Assembly (NCBI RefSeq): GCF_003337425.1
Contig: NZ_QPJU01000002.1
Location: forward strand, 310,001 to 374,000
DNA length: 64,000 nt
DNA from: Extensimonas vulgaris
GTDB lineage: Bacteria > Pseudomonadota > Gammaproteobacteria > Burkholderiales > Burkholderiaceae_C
Direction: 5' to 3'
Both the position numbers and the translations under genes were made by a program. The first letter of the stretch is position 1, and every line of letters begins with the position of its first letter. Shown one piece after another: positions 8,695 through 18,766 of the stretch. A model generated the notes under the pieces. That model saw only the letters and a program-made list of their open reading frames with translations. It had not been told where the DNA came from and did not search any database.

Positions 8695-10130
8695 AGCTGC
8701 TCGAGGCCGGCACGCTGGTCGACGGCTTTCGCGTGCTCGAATGCATACACGCGGGCGGGATGGCGCACATCTACCGCGTCGAGTACGCGCAGGGCGCGCC
8801 CGACCCGGGCTTTCCGATGGCCATGAAAATCCCGCGCATGACCGCGGGCGACGGTGCCGAGAACATCGTGAGCTTCGAGGTCGAGCTGCAAATCCTGCCC
8901 GCGCTCACGGGCCCGCACGTGCCGCGCTTCGTCGCAGCAGGCGACCTGCAGCGGCTGCCCTACCTGGTGATGGAGTACGTGCCTGGACAGACGCTCGAGC
9001 ATTGGCTGGGCCAGCGCCTGGAGCCGCAAGAGATCGCGCGCCTGGGCGCTGCCATGGCCGACGCCGCGCACAGCCTGCACCAGCAAAACGCCTGCCACCT
9101 CGACCTCAAGCCCGGCAACGTGCTGTTCAAGACGCCCGACCACGCCGTACTGCTCGACTTCGGGCTGTCGTGGCATGCGCATTACCCCGACTTGCTCGCC
9201 GAGGAGCTGCGCCTGGCGGTGGGCTCGCCCGCGTGGATCGCGCCCGAGCAGGTGGTGGGCGTGCGCGGCGACCCGCGCAGCGACATCTTCGCGATCGGCG
9301 TGATGCTCTACGAGCTCGCGACAGGCGAGCTGCCCTTTGGCGCCCCGACCACGCGCGGCGGCATGCGCCAGCGCCTGTGGATGGCGCCCACGCCGCCGCG
9401 CCGCCACCGCCCCGACTTGCCGCCCTGGCTGCAGGAGGTCATCCTGCGCTGCCTCGAAGCCGAGGCCGCGCAGCGCTACCCTTCGGCCGCGCACCTGGCT
9501 TTCGACCTTCGCAACCCCGCGCAAGTGCCCCTGACCGAACGCGGCCAGCAGGTGCGCGGGCCCACCCTGCGCAGCCAGCTGCGGCGCTGGATCAAGGCCA
9601 TGGGCATGCACTACCAGCCCAGCCCCTTGCCTGCGCGCCAGATCGAAGAGGTGCCCATCGTCATGGTGGCCGTGCCGCATGAGGATGCGAGCGACGCCAC
9701 GCTGTATTCGCTGCGCCAGGCGGTGGCGCGCTCGCTGGGGATACGTCCTGGCGCGCGCCTGGCCTGCGTGACGGTGCTCTCGCCCTCGGCCAGCAGTTCC
9801 AGCGACGGCGCACGCAGCGAAACCAGCCTGCACCGCCAACATATCGCGCGTCTCAAGCAATGGGCCGCGCCGCTCGACTTGCAGGGCCACAGCGTGAGCT
9901 TCCATGTGCTCGAAGCGAGCGACGTGGCGCAGGCGCTGGTGCGCTACGCCGCCGGCAACCACGTCAGCCTGATGATCCTGGGCGCGGCCACGCACGGCCT
10001 GCAGCTGCAACGTTTCATTGCCACGGTGCCCATGCGCGTGGCGCGCGACGCGCCCTGCACGCTGATTCTGGTCAAGCAGACCCTGCCGTTCGACGCCCTT
10101 GCGCGCATGGAGGCAGCGGACGGCGCCTGA
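8691..10130 (+). CDS. Serine/threonine protein kinase fused to a universal-stress-protein domain
   Basis: A 479-residue soluble protein with two domains. Residues 10-290 are a Hanks-type kinase: glycine loop HAGGMAHIYRV (20-30), lysine K46, catalytic loop HLDLKPGN (136-143, aspartate D138), metal-binding DFG (156-158) and the APE-type IAPEQ. The HRD arginine is leucine, so this is not an RD kinase and may not need activation-loop phosphorylation. Residues about 320-470 are a Usp fold ending GAATHGLQLQRF...VARDAPCTLILVK. In ATP-binding Usp proteins the second part reads G-S/T, but here it is A-T, so nucleotide binding there is doubtful. There is no membrane segment. The gene is coupled to the upstream phosphoesterase and followed by an R2 element. 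Confidence 0.9.
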   Translation: MKLLEAGTLVDGFRVLECIHAGGMAHIYRVEYAQGAPDPGFPMAMKIPRMTAGDGAENIVSFEVELQILPALTGPHVPRFVAAGDLQRLPYLVMEYVPGQTLEHWLGQRLEPQEIARLGAAMADAAHSLHQQNACHLDLKPGNVLFKTPDHAVLLDFGLSWHAHYPDLLAEELRLAVGSPAWIAPEQVVGVRGDPRSDIFAIGVMLYELATGELPFGAPTTRGGMRQRLWMAPTPPRRHRPDLPPWLQEVILRCLEAEAAQRYPSAAHLAFDLRNPAQVPLTERGQQVRGPTLRSQLRRWIKAMGMHYQPSPLPARQIEEVPIVMVAVPHEDASDATLYSLRQAVARSLGIRPGARLACVTVLSPSASSSSDGARSETSLHRQHIARLKQWAAPLDLQGHSVSFHVLEASDVAQALVRYAAGNHVSLMILGAATHGLQLQRFIATVPMRVARDAPCTLILVKQTLPFDALARMEAADGA

Positions 10131-10146
10131 AAGGCGTTCTCTCTTA

Positions 10147-10324
10147 AACCCAGATTGTTCATTAGGACGCGGGATGGTGGCGAGGCGGCTGGCGCGGCAG
10201 TTTGGTCGCGGGTGAGAAGTCCATGGCCAGTGCCATGGACGCCGAAGCCGCGGCCAAAATGACCGGCAGACGTCCGCCAACGCCCGCGTAGGTGCGCAGC
10301 ACCGCCTAATGGACAATCTGGGTT
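10147..10324. repeat. R2 copy 3: 178-bp palindromic element
   Basis: The ends are AACCCAGATTGTTCATTAGG and CCTAATGGACAATCTGGGTT. It begins 16 bases after the kinase stop codon. It is nearly identical to the copy at 5414-5591. Confidence 0.85.
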
Positions 10325-10360
10325 AAAGATGGTTCAAGAGGGCGCTGGATGCTCTTTCTC

Positions 10361-10435
10361 CGTCATTGCGAGGGCCGAAGGCCCGCGGCAATCCATGGGG
10401 CCTTGGCAACAGCGCCTGCGCACGCCGCAATGACG
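10361..10435. repeat. Short inverted repeat with CGTCATTGCG ends
   Basis: CGTCATTGCG (10361-10370) is exactly complementary to CGCAATGACG (10426-10435). The 55-base interior is GC-rich. A related half (GCCGCAATGGACGG) recurs near 10800. It looks like a REP-type palindromic repeat. Confidence 0.5.
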
Positions 10436-10650
10436 GGTGCCTTCTTGCAAAGGGCCGAGCACAGCGAAGGCCCGCAGGGTATCCCGCCCTTTTTGGCTGC
10501 GCCGAGGAGCGCAGCGCCCGGCGGATCAAGGGCGCGCGATTGTTTGAGCGCAGCGAGTTTCGCGCGACCCCGCCGGGCGCGAGCACCGCAGGTTGCCCTG
10601 GGCGCCGAGCAGGCGCACAGGGACGCAGACAGCAGGGTCGCCTTCTTTTG

Positions 10651-10682
10651 CCTTCTTTTCTTGGCGAGACAAGAAAAGAAGG
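10651..10682. terminator. Perfect 12-bp hairpin
   Basis: CCTTCTTTTCTT and AAGAAAAGAAGG pair completely around an 8-base loop. It has no U-tract after it and is part of a repeated intergenic sequence, so a terminator role is possible but not proven. Confidence 0.4.
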
Positions 10683-10955
10683 TGCGCCGCCGGGCGCATA
10701 TCCCGGCATCCTCCCTTTGCCCCGTCAACGCCACCCAGAAATTGGAATGTGACCTCAATGACATGCATGGAGCCTGCGTAACAGCGCTTGCGCACGCCGC
10801 AATGGACGGGACTGGATTGCGACGCCTCTGCGGGGCTCGCAGTGACACGGATTGCTTTGCCGTGGCCCAAAACATCCATCAGCGCCCGCGCGCCGCACCG
10901 TTTCACGGACAACCTGAAAGTGGTTTGTGCCGAGCGCGCAACGCAGCTGCTGCGC

Positions 10956-12299
10956 TCACTCGCCTTTGTCGGCGTAGGGGTTTTGCGAAGTTTTGAACTC
11001 GATGCGCAAGGGCGTGCCCACGAGCTTGAACTCCTTGCGAAAACGCCCTTCGAGGTAGCGCTTGTAAGCGTCCGCGACATGCTCGAGCGAGTTGCCGTGG
11101 ATCACGATCACGGGCGGGTTCATGCCGCCTTGGTGGGCGTAGCGCAGCTTGGGGCGGAACATGCCGGCGCGCTTGGGTGCCTGGTATTGCACGGCCTCGT
11201 GCAACACGCGCGTGAGCTGGGGCGTGGGCATTTTGCGCGTGGCCGACTGGTAGGCTTCGATGATCGAAGCCCATAGCGGGCCCAACCCCTGGCGCTTTTT
11301 GGCCGAGATGAAGTGGATCTTGGCGAACTTCAGAAAGGCCAGCCGCGTTTCGATCGAGCGCTCGAGCAGTTGGCGCTGGTACTCGTCCACCGCGTCCCAT
11401 TTGTTGACCGCGAGCACCACGGCGCGGCCGCTCTCGAGCGCGAAGCCTGCGATGTGCGCGTCCTGGTCGGTGACACCCTGCGTCGCGTCGAGCAGCAGCA
11501 GCACCACATGCGCCGACTCTATGGCCTGCAGGGTCTTGACGACGGAGAATTTTTCGATCGCCTCGAACACGCGCCCCTTGCGGCGCAGTCCCGCAGTGTC
11601 TATGAGTTCGAAGCGCTGGCCGTTGCGCTCGAAGGGCACGCGGATGGCATCGCGCGTGGTGCCCGGCAGGTCGAATGCGACGAGCCGCTCCTCGCCGAGC
11701 CAGGCGTTGATGAGCGTGGACTTGCCCACGTTCGGCCGTCCCGCAACGGCGAGCCGGATCACGTCCGCCGTCGCCGTGTCTTCGGGCGCTTCCTCGGGTT
11801 CGGGCCCTTGCAGGGGTTCGAGCGCGAACTCGATCAGGCTGCGTATGCCTTGGCCGTGCGCGGCCGAGACAGGGTGCACCTCGCCCAGGCCGAGCTCGTA
11901 GAACTCGGAGAGCTGCGCGCCTTCGCGCATGCCCTCGGCCTTGTTGGCCACGAGCACGCAGCGTTTGCCGAGGCGGCGCAGGTAGTTCGCGATGTCATGG
12001 TCTTGCGCCGAAAGGCCCGCGCGCGCATCGACGATGAACAACACCACATCGGCCTCGGCCACGGCCTGCTGCGTCTGCTTGGCCATCTCGTGGTAGATGC
12101 CGCTGGCCGCGTCGGGCTCGAAGCCGCCAGTGTCTATGACGATGTATTCGTACTTGCCTTGGCGGCCCTGGCCATAGTGGCGGTCGCGCGTGAGCCCCGC
12201 GAAGTCGGCCACGATGGCATCGCGCGACTTGGTGAGGCGGTTGAACAGCGTCGATTTACCGACGTTGGGCCGCCCGACGAGGGCGATCACGGGTTTCAT
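10956..12299 (-). CDS. der: Ribosome assembly GTPase Der (EngA)
   Basis: A 447-residue GTPase with two tandem G domains and a C-terminal KH-like domain. It is needed for maturation of the 50S ribosomal subunit. Each G domain has its P-loop, [12 protein letters not shown] (near residue 9) and [12 protein letters not shown] (near 190), plus the G3 motifs DTGGF and DTAGL and the G4 motifs NKAEG and NKWD. The start at 12299 gives the conserved [12 protein letters not shown]; an ATG at 12317 overlapping the bamB stop would add six residues and is the other option. It closes the conserved hisS-yfgM-bamB-der series. The hfq gene often found next is not present here. Confidence 0.95.
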   Translation of the reverse strand: MKPVIALVGRPNVGKSTLFNRLTKSRDAIVADFAGLTRDRHYGQGRQGKYEYIVIDTGGFEPDAASGIYHEMAKQTQQAVAEADVVLFIVDARAGLSAQDHDIANYLRRLGKRCVLVANKAEGMREGAQLSEFYELGLGEVHPVSAAHGQGIRSLIEFALEPLQGPEPEEAPEDTATADVIRLAVAGRPNVGKSTLINAWLGEERLVAFDLPGTTRDAIRVPFERNGQRFELIDTAGLRRKGRVFEAIEKFSVVKTLQAIESAHVVLLLLDATQGVTDQDAHIAGFALESGRAVVLAVNKWDAVDEYQRQLLERSIETRLAFLKFAKIHFISAKKRQGLGPLWASIIEAYQSATRKMPTPQLTRVLHEAVQYQAPKRAGMFRPKLRYAHQGGMNPPVIVIHGNSLEHVADAYKRYLEGRFRKEFKLVGTPLRIEFKTSQNPYADKGE

Positions 12300-12313
12300 G
12301 CGTTGGGTACCCA

Positions 12314-13471
12314 TCATTCGGGGCGAAAACCATACACGCTACCCTTGCGCGTAACGACGATCAGCGTTTCGCCGGCCACGACGGGCGCCGTGGCGACGCC
12401 GGAGTCGTCGGTGCTCAGGCGATTGAGCGGCGCGCCGTCGTCGCGTGCGAGCAGGTGCACCAAGCCGGTGTTGTCGCCGATCACCACGGCGCGGCCGAGC
12501 GCGAGCGGCGCGGTGAGCTTGCGGAATTTGAGCCGGTCCACCGTCCAGGCGCGCGTGCCGTCGAGGCGCCGCCAGGCCACGACGAGGCCGTTGCTCTCGG
12601 TGCCATAGACGTAGTCCGCGTCGCCGTGCACGCCCTCGGCGCCACTTGCGAGCTGCGTCCAGACCACCGTGCCGCGCGCCGTGTCCACGCAACCCACGGC
12701 CGCCTGGAAAGCGCGCGCGCAGACGCTGTCGCCCTCGCGGCTCACGCGCCCGACGAGGTCGATCAGGCGTTCGAGGTCGTTCGCACCGCGCGCGCTCGCG
12801 ATCGGCGCCTCCCAGCGGATGCTGCCGTTGTCGGGGTTGAAGCCCACCATGCGCCCCGAGATGCCGGCCACGAGCGTATCGCGCACGGGCAGCAAGACCC
12901 CGGCCTGGCGCAGCACCAGCGGATCGCTGGTGCGCGTCTGCGCCCACAGGCGTCGGCCCGTGGCGGCGTCGAACGCGCTCACGGAGCGGTCGGCGCCGAG
13001 CACGAACACGCGCCAGCCCGCCACCAGCGGCGCCGTGAACACCTGCGTGCCCAGGCGCTGGCGCCACAGCTCCTTGCCGCCTTCGAGCACCACGAGCTGG
13101 TTGTCGTGCGTGACCACGGCCGTCCACTTACCGTCGCTGCCCACGCCTGCGGACAGCGGGGTGCGCAGCTGGGTGCGCCAGATGTCGCCGCCCGTGCGCC
13201 CATCGAGCGCCGCCACCGTGCCGTCGCGCGCGGCGAGCGTCACGACATGGCCGTTGACCTGCACCTCGAGCGGCAGGCCTTCGACGCTGCCTATGGTTGC
13301 TGTCCACGACTGGCGCACGCCGAGTACAGGCACATTGGGCCCCAGATCGGCGGGCTTTTGCTTGGCGCTGCTTCCTATGCCCAGCCACGAGCAGGCGCTG
13401 AGCACGGCACTGAACACCAGCAGGAGCGCAAAGCGCAAAAAGGCGCTGGCTTGGGTCGTCATGGGCGTCAT
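12314..13471 (-). CDS. bamB: Outer-membrane assembly lipoprotein BamB
   Basis: A 385-residue lipoprotein of the BAM complex that helps fold beta-barrel proteins into the outer membrane. A hydrophobic signal ends in the lipobox LSAC with the lipidated cysteine near residue 27. The rest is a PQQ-like eight-bladed propeller, seen as repeated blades such as [30 protein letters not shown] and [12 protein letters not shown], ending SVYGFRPE. The ATG at 13471 overlaps the yfgM stop (ATGA), which supports this start over the ATG at 13462. Confidence 0.95.
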   Translation of the reverse strand: MTPMTTQASAFLRFALLLVFSAVLSACSWLGIGSSAKQKPADLGPNVPVLGVRQSWTATIGSVEGLPLEVQVNGHVVTLAARDGTVAALDGRTGGDIWRTQLRTPLSAGVGSDGKWTAVVTHDNQLVVLEGGKELWRQRLGTQVFTAPLVAGWRVFVLGADRSVSAFDAATGRRLWAQTRTSDPLVLRQAGVLLPVRDTLVAGISGRMVGFNPDNGSIRWEAPIASARGANDLERLIDLVGRVSREGDSVCARAFQAAVGCVDTARGTVVWTQLASGAEGVHGDADYVYGTESNGLVVAWRRLDGTRAWTVDRLKFRKLTAPLALGRAVVIGDNTGLVHLLARDDGAPLNRLSTDDSGVATAPVVAGETLIVVTRKGSVYGFRPE

Positions 13472-14151
13472 CCTTTCGTGGCCGGGCTGGGGGCAGAAGC
13501 TGCATTCGCCTCGGGCGCCGCGCCCAGCGCCTGCAGTTTGATTTCGACGAGACGGCGGTATTGGCTCTCGACGGCGAAGGTTTTGTAAGCCTGTGCGTAG
13601 GCCGCGGCAGCTTCTTTGCGTTTGTCCATGAGCATCAGAATGTCGCCCTTGCGGTCGGCCGCGAGCGCCTCGAATGGCGCGGGGAAATTGCCCGCGACTT
13701 GCTGGAGCGCCTCGTCCAGGGCTTTTTGCTCCATGAGCACGCCCGATAAGCGCAAGTGCGCGAGCGCCTGGTAGGCCTCGTCGCCCGCATGGCTCGCCAC
13801 CCAGGCCAGCGTGCCCTTGGCCGCGTCGAGCTGGTCTTTGTCCACCTGCGCCTTGGCGAGCAGCATGCCGGCCTGCGCGGCTTGCACCGTACTGGCGTAA
13901 GAGGCGCGCAGATCGCCAAAAGCCTGCTCCATTTTTTGCATGTCGCCGGCGCGCGCAGCCATGTCGAAGGCATCGAACAGGCCGGCGGCCTGCGTGGCTT
14001 GGCGGTTTTGCCAGTATTGGTAGCCGTTCCAGGCAGCGAGCGCACCGAACGCCAGCACGAGCACGGCGGTGATCAGGTTGCCCCAGGTGTTCCAGAAATG
14101 CTTGATCTGCTCGATCTGCTCTTGTTCTTCGAGGTCTAGGTGTTGGGCCAT
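13468..14151 (-). CDS. YfgM-like tetratricopeptide membrane protein
   Basis: A 227-residue single-pass membrane protein. A short cytoplasmic acidic start (LDLEEQEQIEQIKHFWNTWG) leads into the segment LITAVLVLAFGALAAWNGYQ, then TPR-like helices in the periplasm. It matches the YfgM/DUF2133 family. In E. coli YfgM sits at the SecYEG translocon and hands secreted proteins to periplasmic chaperones. It sits directly before bamB with an overlapping start, and 17 bases after hisS, the usual arrangement in this group. Confidence 0.9.
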   Translation of the reverse strand: MAQHLDLEEQEQIEQIKHFWNTWGNLITAVLVLAFGALAAWNGYQYWQNRQATQAAGLFDAFDMAARAGDMQKMEQAFGDLRASYASTVQAAQAGMLLAKAQVDKDQLDAAKGTLAWVASHAGDEAYQALAHLRLSGVLMEQKALDEALQQVAGNFPAPFEALAADRKGDILMLMDKRKEAAAAYAQAYKTFAVESQYRRLVEIKLQALGAAPEANAASAPSPATKG

Positions 14152-14168
14152 GGGTGGTGAAGGGGAAA

Positions 14169-15500
14169 TCAGCGCTGCGATTGTAGGGTGGCGGCCAGGG
14201 CGGGGAGGTCGGCGAGCGCGTGCTCGGTTTGCGCGCCGCTGCCGTCGCGCAGCGCCTTGCAGGTGAGCGCGCCGCGCGCGAGCTCGTCCGCGCCGAACAC
14301 GAGCGCGAAGCGTGCACCGCTCGTGTCGGCCTTTTTGAACTGCGACTTCATGCTGCCCATGCCTGCGTCCGCGCTCGGCGCGGCGTGCATCTGCACGCGC
14401 ACGCCCAGCGCACGCAAGCCTTGCAGCGTGGCCATGACGGTGGGCAGCGCGGCTGCGTCGGGCACGATGGCATAGGCGTCGGGCACGGGCGCAGGCGGGG
14501 CTTCACCCTGCTCTTTGACGAGCTCGAGCACACGCTCGACGCCGAGCGCCCAGCCCACGGCAGGCGCGGGCTTGCCGCCGATCTGCTCGATCAGGTAGTC
14601 GTAGCGCCCGCCGCCGCAGATCGTGCCCTGGGCGCCGAGCTGGTCGGTGATGAACTCGAACACCGTGAGGTTGTAGTAGTCCATGCCGCGCACGAGGCGC
14701 GGGTTGATGCGCCAGGCGACGCCGCTCGCGTCCAGAATCGCCGTGACGCGCTCGAAGTGCGCGCGCGACGCCGCACCGAGGAAGTCGAGCAGGCGCGGCG
14801 CGGCTTCGACGATGGGCTGCATGGCCGGGTTTTTGGTGTCGAGGATGCGCAAAGGGTTGCTGTGCAGGCGCCGGCGTGCGTCCTCGTCGAGCTGCTCGAG
14901 GTGCTGCTCGAAGTGCGCGATCAAGGCGCTGCGGTGCGCCTTGCGCTCCTCGGGCTGGCCCAGGCTGTTGAGTTCCAGGCGCACGTCGCGCAGGCCGAGC
15001 TCCTGCCACAGCGCGTGCGCGAGCAAGATCAGTTCGGCATCGACCTCGGGGCCCGCGAAGCCCAGCGCCTCGGCGCCGATCTGGTGGAACTGGCGGTAGC
15101 GCCCGCGCTGCGGCCGCTCGTGGCGGAACATCGGCCCCATGTAGTAAAGGCGCTTGCCGCCGTCGTAGAGCAGTGCGTGCTCGACCACGGCGCGCACCAC
15201 ACCGGCCGTGGCCTCGGGACGCAGCGTCAGGTGTTCGCCGTTGAGCTTGTCTTCGAACGAATACATCTCTTTTTCGACGATGTCCGTCACTTCGCCCAGG
15301 CCGCGCACGAACAGCGCCGTGGGCTCGACGATGGGCGTGCGGATGTTGCGGTAGGCGTAGCGCTCCATGAGGCTGCGCACCTTGCCTTCGAGCCATTCCC
15401 AGCGCGCGGATTCGGGCGGCAAGATGTCGTTCATGCCTTTCACGGCGACCAGCTTTTCAGGCTTGGCCGCAGGCGTTTTTTTCTCGATGTTCTCTGTCAT
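14169..15500 (-). CDS. hisS: Histidyl-tRNA synthetase
   Basis: A 443-residue class II synthetase of usual length that charges tRNA-His. The class II motifs are present: motif 2 in [17 protein letters not shown], the histidine-binding [12 protein letters not shown] and motif 3 near [12 protein letters not shown]. The C-terminal anticodon-binding domain ends the protein. The first 15 residues ([19 protein letters not shown]) are a family-variable extension before the conserved VKGMNDILP. It is part of the ispG-hisS-yfgM-bamB-der run; the gap to ispG is 91 bases. Confidence 0.97.
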   Translation of the reverse strand: MTENIEKKTPAAKPEKLVAVKGMNDILPPESARWEWLEGKVRSLMERYAYRNIRTPIVEPTALFVRGLGEVTDIVEKEMYSFEDKLNGEHLTLRPEATAGVVRAVVEHALLYDGGKRLYYMGPMFRHERPQRGRYRQFHQIGAEALGFAGPEVDAELILLAHALWQELGLRDVRLELNSLGQPEERKAHRSALIAHFEQHLEQLDEDARRRLHSNPLRILDTKNPAMQPIVEAAPRLLDFLGAASRAHFERVTAILDASGVAWRINPRLVRGMDYYNLTVFEFITDQLGAQGTICGGGRYDYLIEQIGGKPAPAVGWALGVERVLELVKEQGEAPPAPVPDAYAIVPDAAALPTVMATLQGLRALGVRVQMHAAPSADAGMGSMKSQFKKADTSGARFALVFGADELARGALTCKALRDGSGAQTEHALADLPALAATLQSQR

Positions 15501-15591
15501 GCTTGCTCTGTTTTTTGATGGTTCAACGCGCTCCCATACTGCGCTGCGGGCGGTTTTGCCTGTTTTTGAATTGCCCGAGAGTGCCCTCGCG

Positions 15592-16905
15592 TCAAACCGA
15601 CGCGTTCGGGGTTTGCGCTGCGTCCTGCCGCGCGCCGAAGCGCTGTTGCACGTAGTTTTCCACCACCTGCTGAAAATCGCGCGCGATGTGTTCGCCGCGC
15701 AGGGTCAGGGCTTTTTCGCCGTCGATGAACACGGGTGCGGCCGGCGCCTCGCCCGTGCCGGGCAGGCTGATGCCGATGTCGGCGTGCTTGCTCTCGCCGG
15801 GGCCGTTGACGATGCAGCCCATCACCGCGACCTTGAGGCCCTCGACGCCGGGGTAGCGCGCGCGCCACTGCGGCATTTGCGCGCGCAAAAAGTCGTCGAT
15901 CTGCTTGGCCAGCTCCTGGAAGGTGGTGCTGGTCGTGCGCCCGCAGCCGGGGCAGGCCGTGACGCTGGGCACGAAGCTGCGCAGCCCGAGCGCCTGCAAA
16001 ATCTCTGCCGCGACCACGACTTCCTGCGTGCGCGCCTCACCGGGTGCGGGCGTGAGCGAGACGCGGATGGTGTCGCCGATGCCCTCCTGCAACAAGATGG
16101 CGAGCGCCGCGCTCGACGCCACCGTGCCCTTGGTGCCCATGCCCGCCTCGGTCAGGCCCAGGTGCAGCGCGTAGTCGCAACGGCGCGCGAGCTCGCGATA
16201 CACCGCGATCAAATCCTGCACGCCGCTGACCTTGCACGAAAGCATGATCTGCGCGCCCGCAAGCCCCAGGCGCTCGGCCTGGCGTGCGGAGTCTATGGCC
16301 GAGCTGATGAGCGCCTCGTACATCACCTGGCGCGCGTCCCAGGGCGTGCTGCGGCGGCTGTTGGCGTCCATGAGCTCGGCCAGCAGGGCCTGGTCCAAGC
16401 TGCCCCAGTTCACGCCGATGCGCACGGCCTTGTCCCAGCGCACGGCGGCTTCGATCATCTGCGCGAACTGCTTGTCGCGCTTGTCGCCGTGGCCCACGTT
16501 GCCGGGGTTGATACGGTATTTGGACAGCGCCTGCGCGCAGTCCGGGTATTCGGTGAGCAGGCGGTGGCCGTTGTAGTGGAAGTCGCCGACCAGCGGCACG
16601 CTCTCGCCCATGCGGTCGAGCTGTTCGCGGATGTAGGGCACGGCGGCCGCAGCCTCGGGCGTGTTCACGGTGATGCGCACGAGCTCCGAGCCCGCGCGCG
16701 CGAGCTCGCGCACCTGGATCGCCGTGGCCACGGCGTCGGCCGTGTCGGTGTTGGTCATCGACTGGATGCGCACGGGCGCGTCACCGCCCACGGTGACCAC
16801 ATGCCCGCCCCAGACCACGCGCGCCTGGCGCGCGCGCCGCGGCGCCGGCTGCGCCAGGGGGATGGGCGCAGGGGAAAGAGAACTGCCAGGAGCGTTGTTT
16901 GCCAC
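15592..16905 (-). CDS. ispG: 4-hydroxy-3-methylbut-2-enyl diphosphate synthase
   Basis: A 437-residue iron-sulphur enzyme of the MEP isoprenoid pathway that converts the cyclic diphosphate MEcPP to HMBPP. The TIM-barrel part starts at [20 protein letters not shown], and the [4Fe-4S] ligands lie in ACPGCGRTT and [11 protein letters not shown] near the C-terminus. It starts with GTG at 16905, whose first base overlaps the stop codon of the RodZ-like gene (TAGTG), so the two are translationally linked. Confidence 0.96.
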   Translation of the reverse strand: MANNAPGSSLSPAPIPLAQPAPRRARQARVVWGGHVVTVGGDAPVRIQSMTNTDTADAVATAIQVRELARAGSELVRITVNTPEAAAAVPYIREQLDRMGESVPLVGDFHYNGHRLLTEYPDCAQALSKYRINPGNVGHGDKRDKQFAQMIEAAVRWDKAVRIGVNWGSLDQALLAELMDANSRRSTPWDARQVMYEALISSAIDSARQAERLGLAGAQIMLSCKVSGVQDLIAVYRELARRCDYALHLGLTEAGMGTKGTVASSAALAILLQEGIGDTIRVSLTPAPGEARTQEVVVAAEILQALGLRSFVPSVTACPGCGRTTSTTFQELAKQIDDFLRAQMPQWRARYPGVEGLKVAVMGCIVNGPGESKHADIGISLPGTGEAPAAPVFIDGEKALTLRGEHIARDFQQVVENYVQQRFGARQDAAQTPNASV

Positions 16906-17918
16906 TACTTCACCTCGAAACGGGCCACCTTGCCTTTGGACACCGCAGGCGGCGCGAACGGCTGGCCGCGCACGAACACCTCGACCGCATCGGCGCGTCC
17001 GAGCACCACCGCGAGCGGCGGCGTGCCCGTCACGGACAAGGATTCACCGGCTTGCAGCGTGCGCTCCTGCACCACCTTGCCGGCAGCGTCGCGCACCTGT
17101 ACCCAGGAAGCGCTGCGCGCGCGCAAAAGCAGCAGGTCCGTGCCCGCCGCAGAGCCGGCAAGCGCTGGGGCGGGGGATGAAGACGCCGCAGCCGAAGCAG
17201 CGGCTGCGCCGCCGCCGTCCGGCGCGGCTGCCGTGGCCGAGGCGCTGGGGCGCTGCGTTTCGACGGTCACGGCAAAAGCCGCAGAAGCGACAGAAGCAGG
17301 GGCGGGGGCAGGGGTTTGCGCCTCGACCACTTGTGCCACCGCGGGCCCAGGCGCTGGCGCCAGCGCGCTCTGCGCCTCGAGCGGTTGCGGCGCCGTAGCG
17401 GCAGCAGCGCCCACGGCAGCCGCGCTCACCGGGCTTGGCTCTGTGGTGCTTCTGTCTGGCGCACCGTGCGGCCAGAAAAGGAGGGCCAGAGCGCCCAGCA
17501 GCAAAGCCAGCACGAGCCAGCCCAGCCAGCGGTGTTTGCCGTGGGAGGGGGAAAAATCCAGCGACTTGCCGGCCATGTGCTTGACGGGGGTGTTGATGCC
17601 TGCGCTCTGTTCGGGTAGCGGCCCCGGCGCCGCGCGGGGCAATAGCGCCAACACGGGCGCAGGGTCGATCTTGAGGCTACGGCACACGCTCGAAGCCAGC
17701 GCGCGCGCAAACACCATGTCCGGCAGCGCGGCGAGATCGCCGTTTTCCAATGCCTGCAGCTTGTCGAGTGGCACTTTCAGCGTTCCTGCCAGGGTGGCGA
17801 TATGCACCCCCGCGGCCTCGCGCGCGGCCCGCAGCAGAGCACCCGCACGCACCGCATCCGCTTCGTTTTTGGGAGCTTCTTGCGTAGGCTCTACCTGCGC
17901 TACATGCGAATCAGTCAT
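16905..17918 (-). CDS. RodZ-like helix-turn-helix membrane protein (DUF4115)
   Basis: A 337-residue bitopic protein. Residues 21-80 form a Xre-type helix-turn-helix ([20 protein letters not shown]...[12 protein letters not shown]). Residues about 131-150 are the transmembrane helix [20 protein letters not shown], then a long Ala/Pro-rich periplasmic linker and a C-terminal beta domain of the RodZ type ([20 protein letters not shown]). In RodZ this layout links MreB to the wall-elongation machinery. The conserved place between pilF and ispG is that of rodZ homologues. The ATG at 17918 overlaps the pilF stop by 8 bases. Confidence 0.85.
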   Translation of the reverse strand: MTDSHVAQVEPTQEAPKNEADAVRAGALLRAAREAAGVHIATLAGTLKVPLDKLQALENGDLAALPDMVFARALASSVCRSLKIDPAPVLALLPRAAPGPLPEQSAGINTPVKHMAGKSLDFSPSHGKHRWLGWLVLALLLGALALLFWPHGAPDRSTTEPSPVSAAAVGAAAATAPQPLEAQSALAPAPGPAVAQVVEAQTPAPAPASVASAAFAVTVETQRPSASATAAAPDGGGAAAASAAASSSPAPALAGSAAGTDLLLLRARSASWVQVRDAAGKVVQERTLQAGESLSVTGTPPLAVVLGRADAVEVFVRGQPFAPPAVSKGKVARFEVK

Positions 17919-18744
17919 TGAAAGCTCCGCGCTCGTAGGCGGCCCATTCGCGGGAATCGGGGTAGCGCTTGTGCAACTGTTCGGCCAATTGCCCCATGGC
18001 CACGGCATTGCCCAAGGCACGCTCTATCTTGATGCCCAGCCACAGCGACTCGGCGTTCGAAAACTCGCTGTTGTTCACGCGCCGGATGTAAAAGCGTGCC
18101 CTTTCGGCATCGTTGCGGCGCAGCAGCAGGGAGGCCAGGTGGTAGCCGACCACGGGATTGCCCGGATTGAGTTCATAGGCCTTGAAAAAGGACTGCTCGG
18201 CCTCGGCGTATTGCTGCGCAGCTTCCTGGCACAGACCGCGCGCCATCAGCGTCTTGTCCTTGGCTTGGTAGATGGGGCTGGCGAGGGCGGCGACAAAATT
18301 CTGGTCGGCCTCGGCAAACCGGCGCTGCTGGCACAGCAGCCAGCCATAGTTGTGCCGCAAGTCGGGATCGCCAGGGCGCAAGGCCAGCGCGCGCCGAAAA
18401 CTGTCTTCGGCAATCCCGAAGTCGTTCAAGCGCATGTAGATCAGGCCGCGCAGGTTGTAAGCGTCGGCGGAATTCGGGTCTGCGATGAGCGCCTGTTTGA
18501 CTTCATCGAGCGCGACCGTGGTTTTGCCGGCCTCGAAATAACCTGCCGCCAGCTCCAGCCGGATGCGCGCACGCCGCTGTCCTTCCGTCTCGTCGGACGA
18601 GGTGACGATGTCGCCCGAACGCGCCGCCGTCGCCGTCCCTGGGGGCGTTGCGCAACCCACCAAAGCGGCCGCCAGCAAGCCTGCGAGCGCCCAGCGGCAG
18701 CTCCCGCGCGGCAATGGTCTGCCAAGAACCTCTTTCGCACTCAT
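17911..18744 (-). CDS. pilF: Type IV pilus biogenesis/stability lipoprotein PilF (PilW)
   Basis: A 277-residue outer-membrane lipoprotein with a signal ending in LVGC (cysteine near residue 31) and six TPR repeats (for example ADAYNLRGLIYMRLNDFGIA and PDLRHNYGWLLCQQRRFAEA). The family pilots assembly of the PilQ secretin. The gene order rlmN-pilF-rodZ-ispG is widely conserved. Other type IV pilus regulators, pilS and pilR, are in this window at 51.7-55 kb. The start at 18744 gives a compact signal peptide; the upstream frame stays open into rlmN but is not supported. Confidence 0.92.
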   Translation of the reverse strand: MSAKEVLGRPLPRGSCRWALAGLLAAALVGCATPPGTATAARSGDIVTSSDETEGQRRARIRLELAAGYFEAGKTTVALDEVKQALIADPNSADAYNLRGLIYMRLNDFGIAEDSFRRALALRPGDPDLRHNYGWLLCQQRRFAEADQNFVAALASPIYQAKDKTLMARGLCQEAAQQYAEAEQSFFKAYELNPGNPVVGYHLASLLLRRNDAERARFYIRRVNNSEFSNAESLWLGIKIERALGNAVAMGQLAEQLHKRYPDSREWAAYERGAFND

Positions 18745-18766
18745 TCGGAACACCTCCAGGTCGTAC

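Larger units (their letters stand above)
10131..10955. other. Repeat-rich gene-free stretch before der
   Basis: It holds R2 copy 3 (10147-10324), a hairpin repeat whose arms are CGTCATTGCG and CGCAATGACG (10361-10435), and a perfect 12-bp hairpin (10651-10682). Around these are GC-rich 'GAGCGCAGCGAGTTTCGCGCGACC'-type sequences familiar as intergenic repeats in this order. Reading frames exist on both strands but look like composition effects, not genes. Confidence 0.6.
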
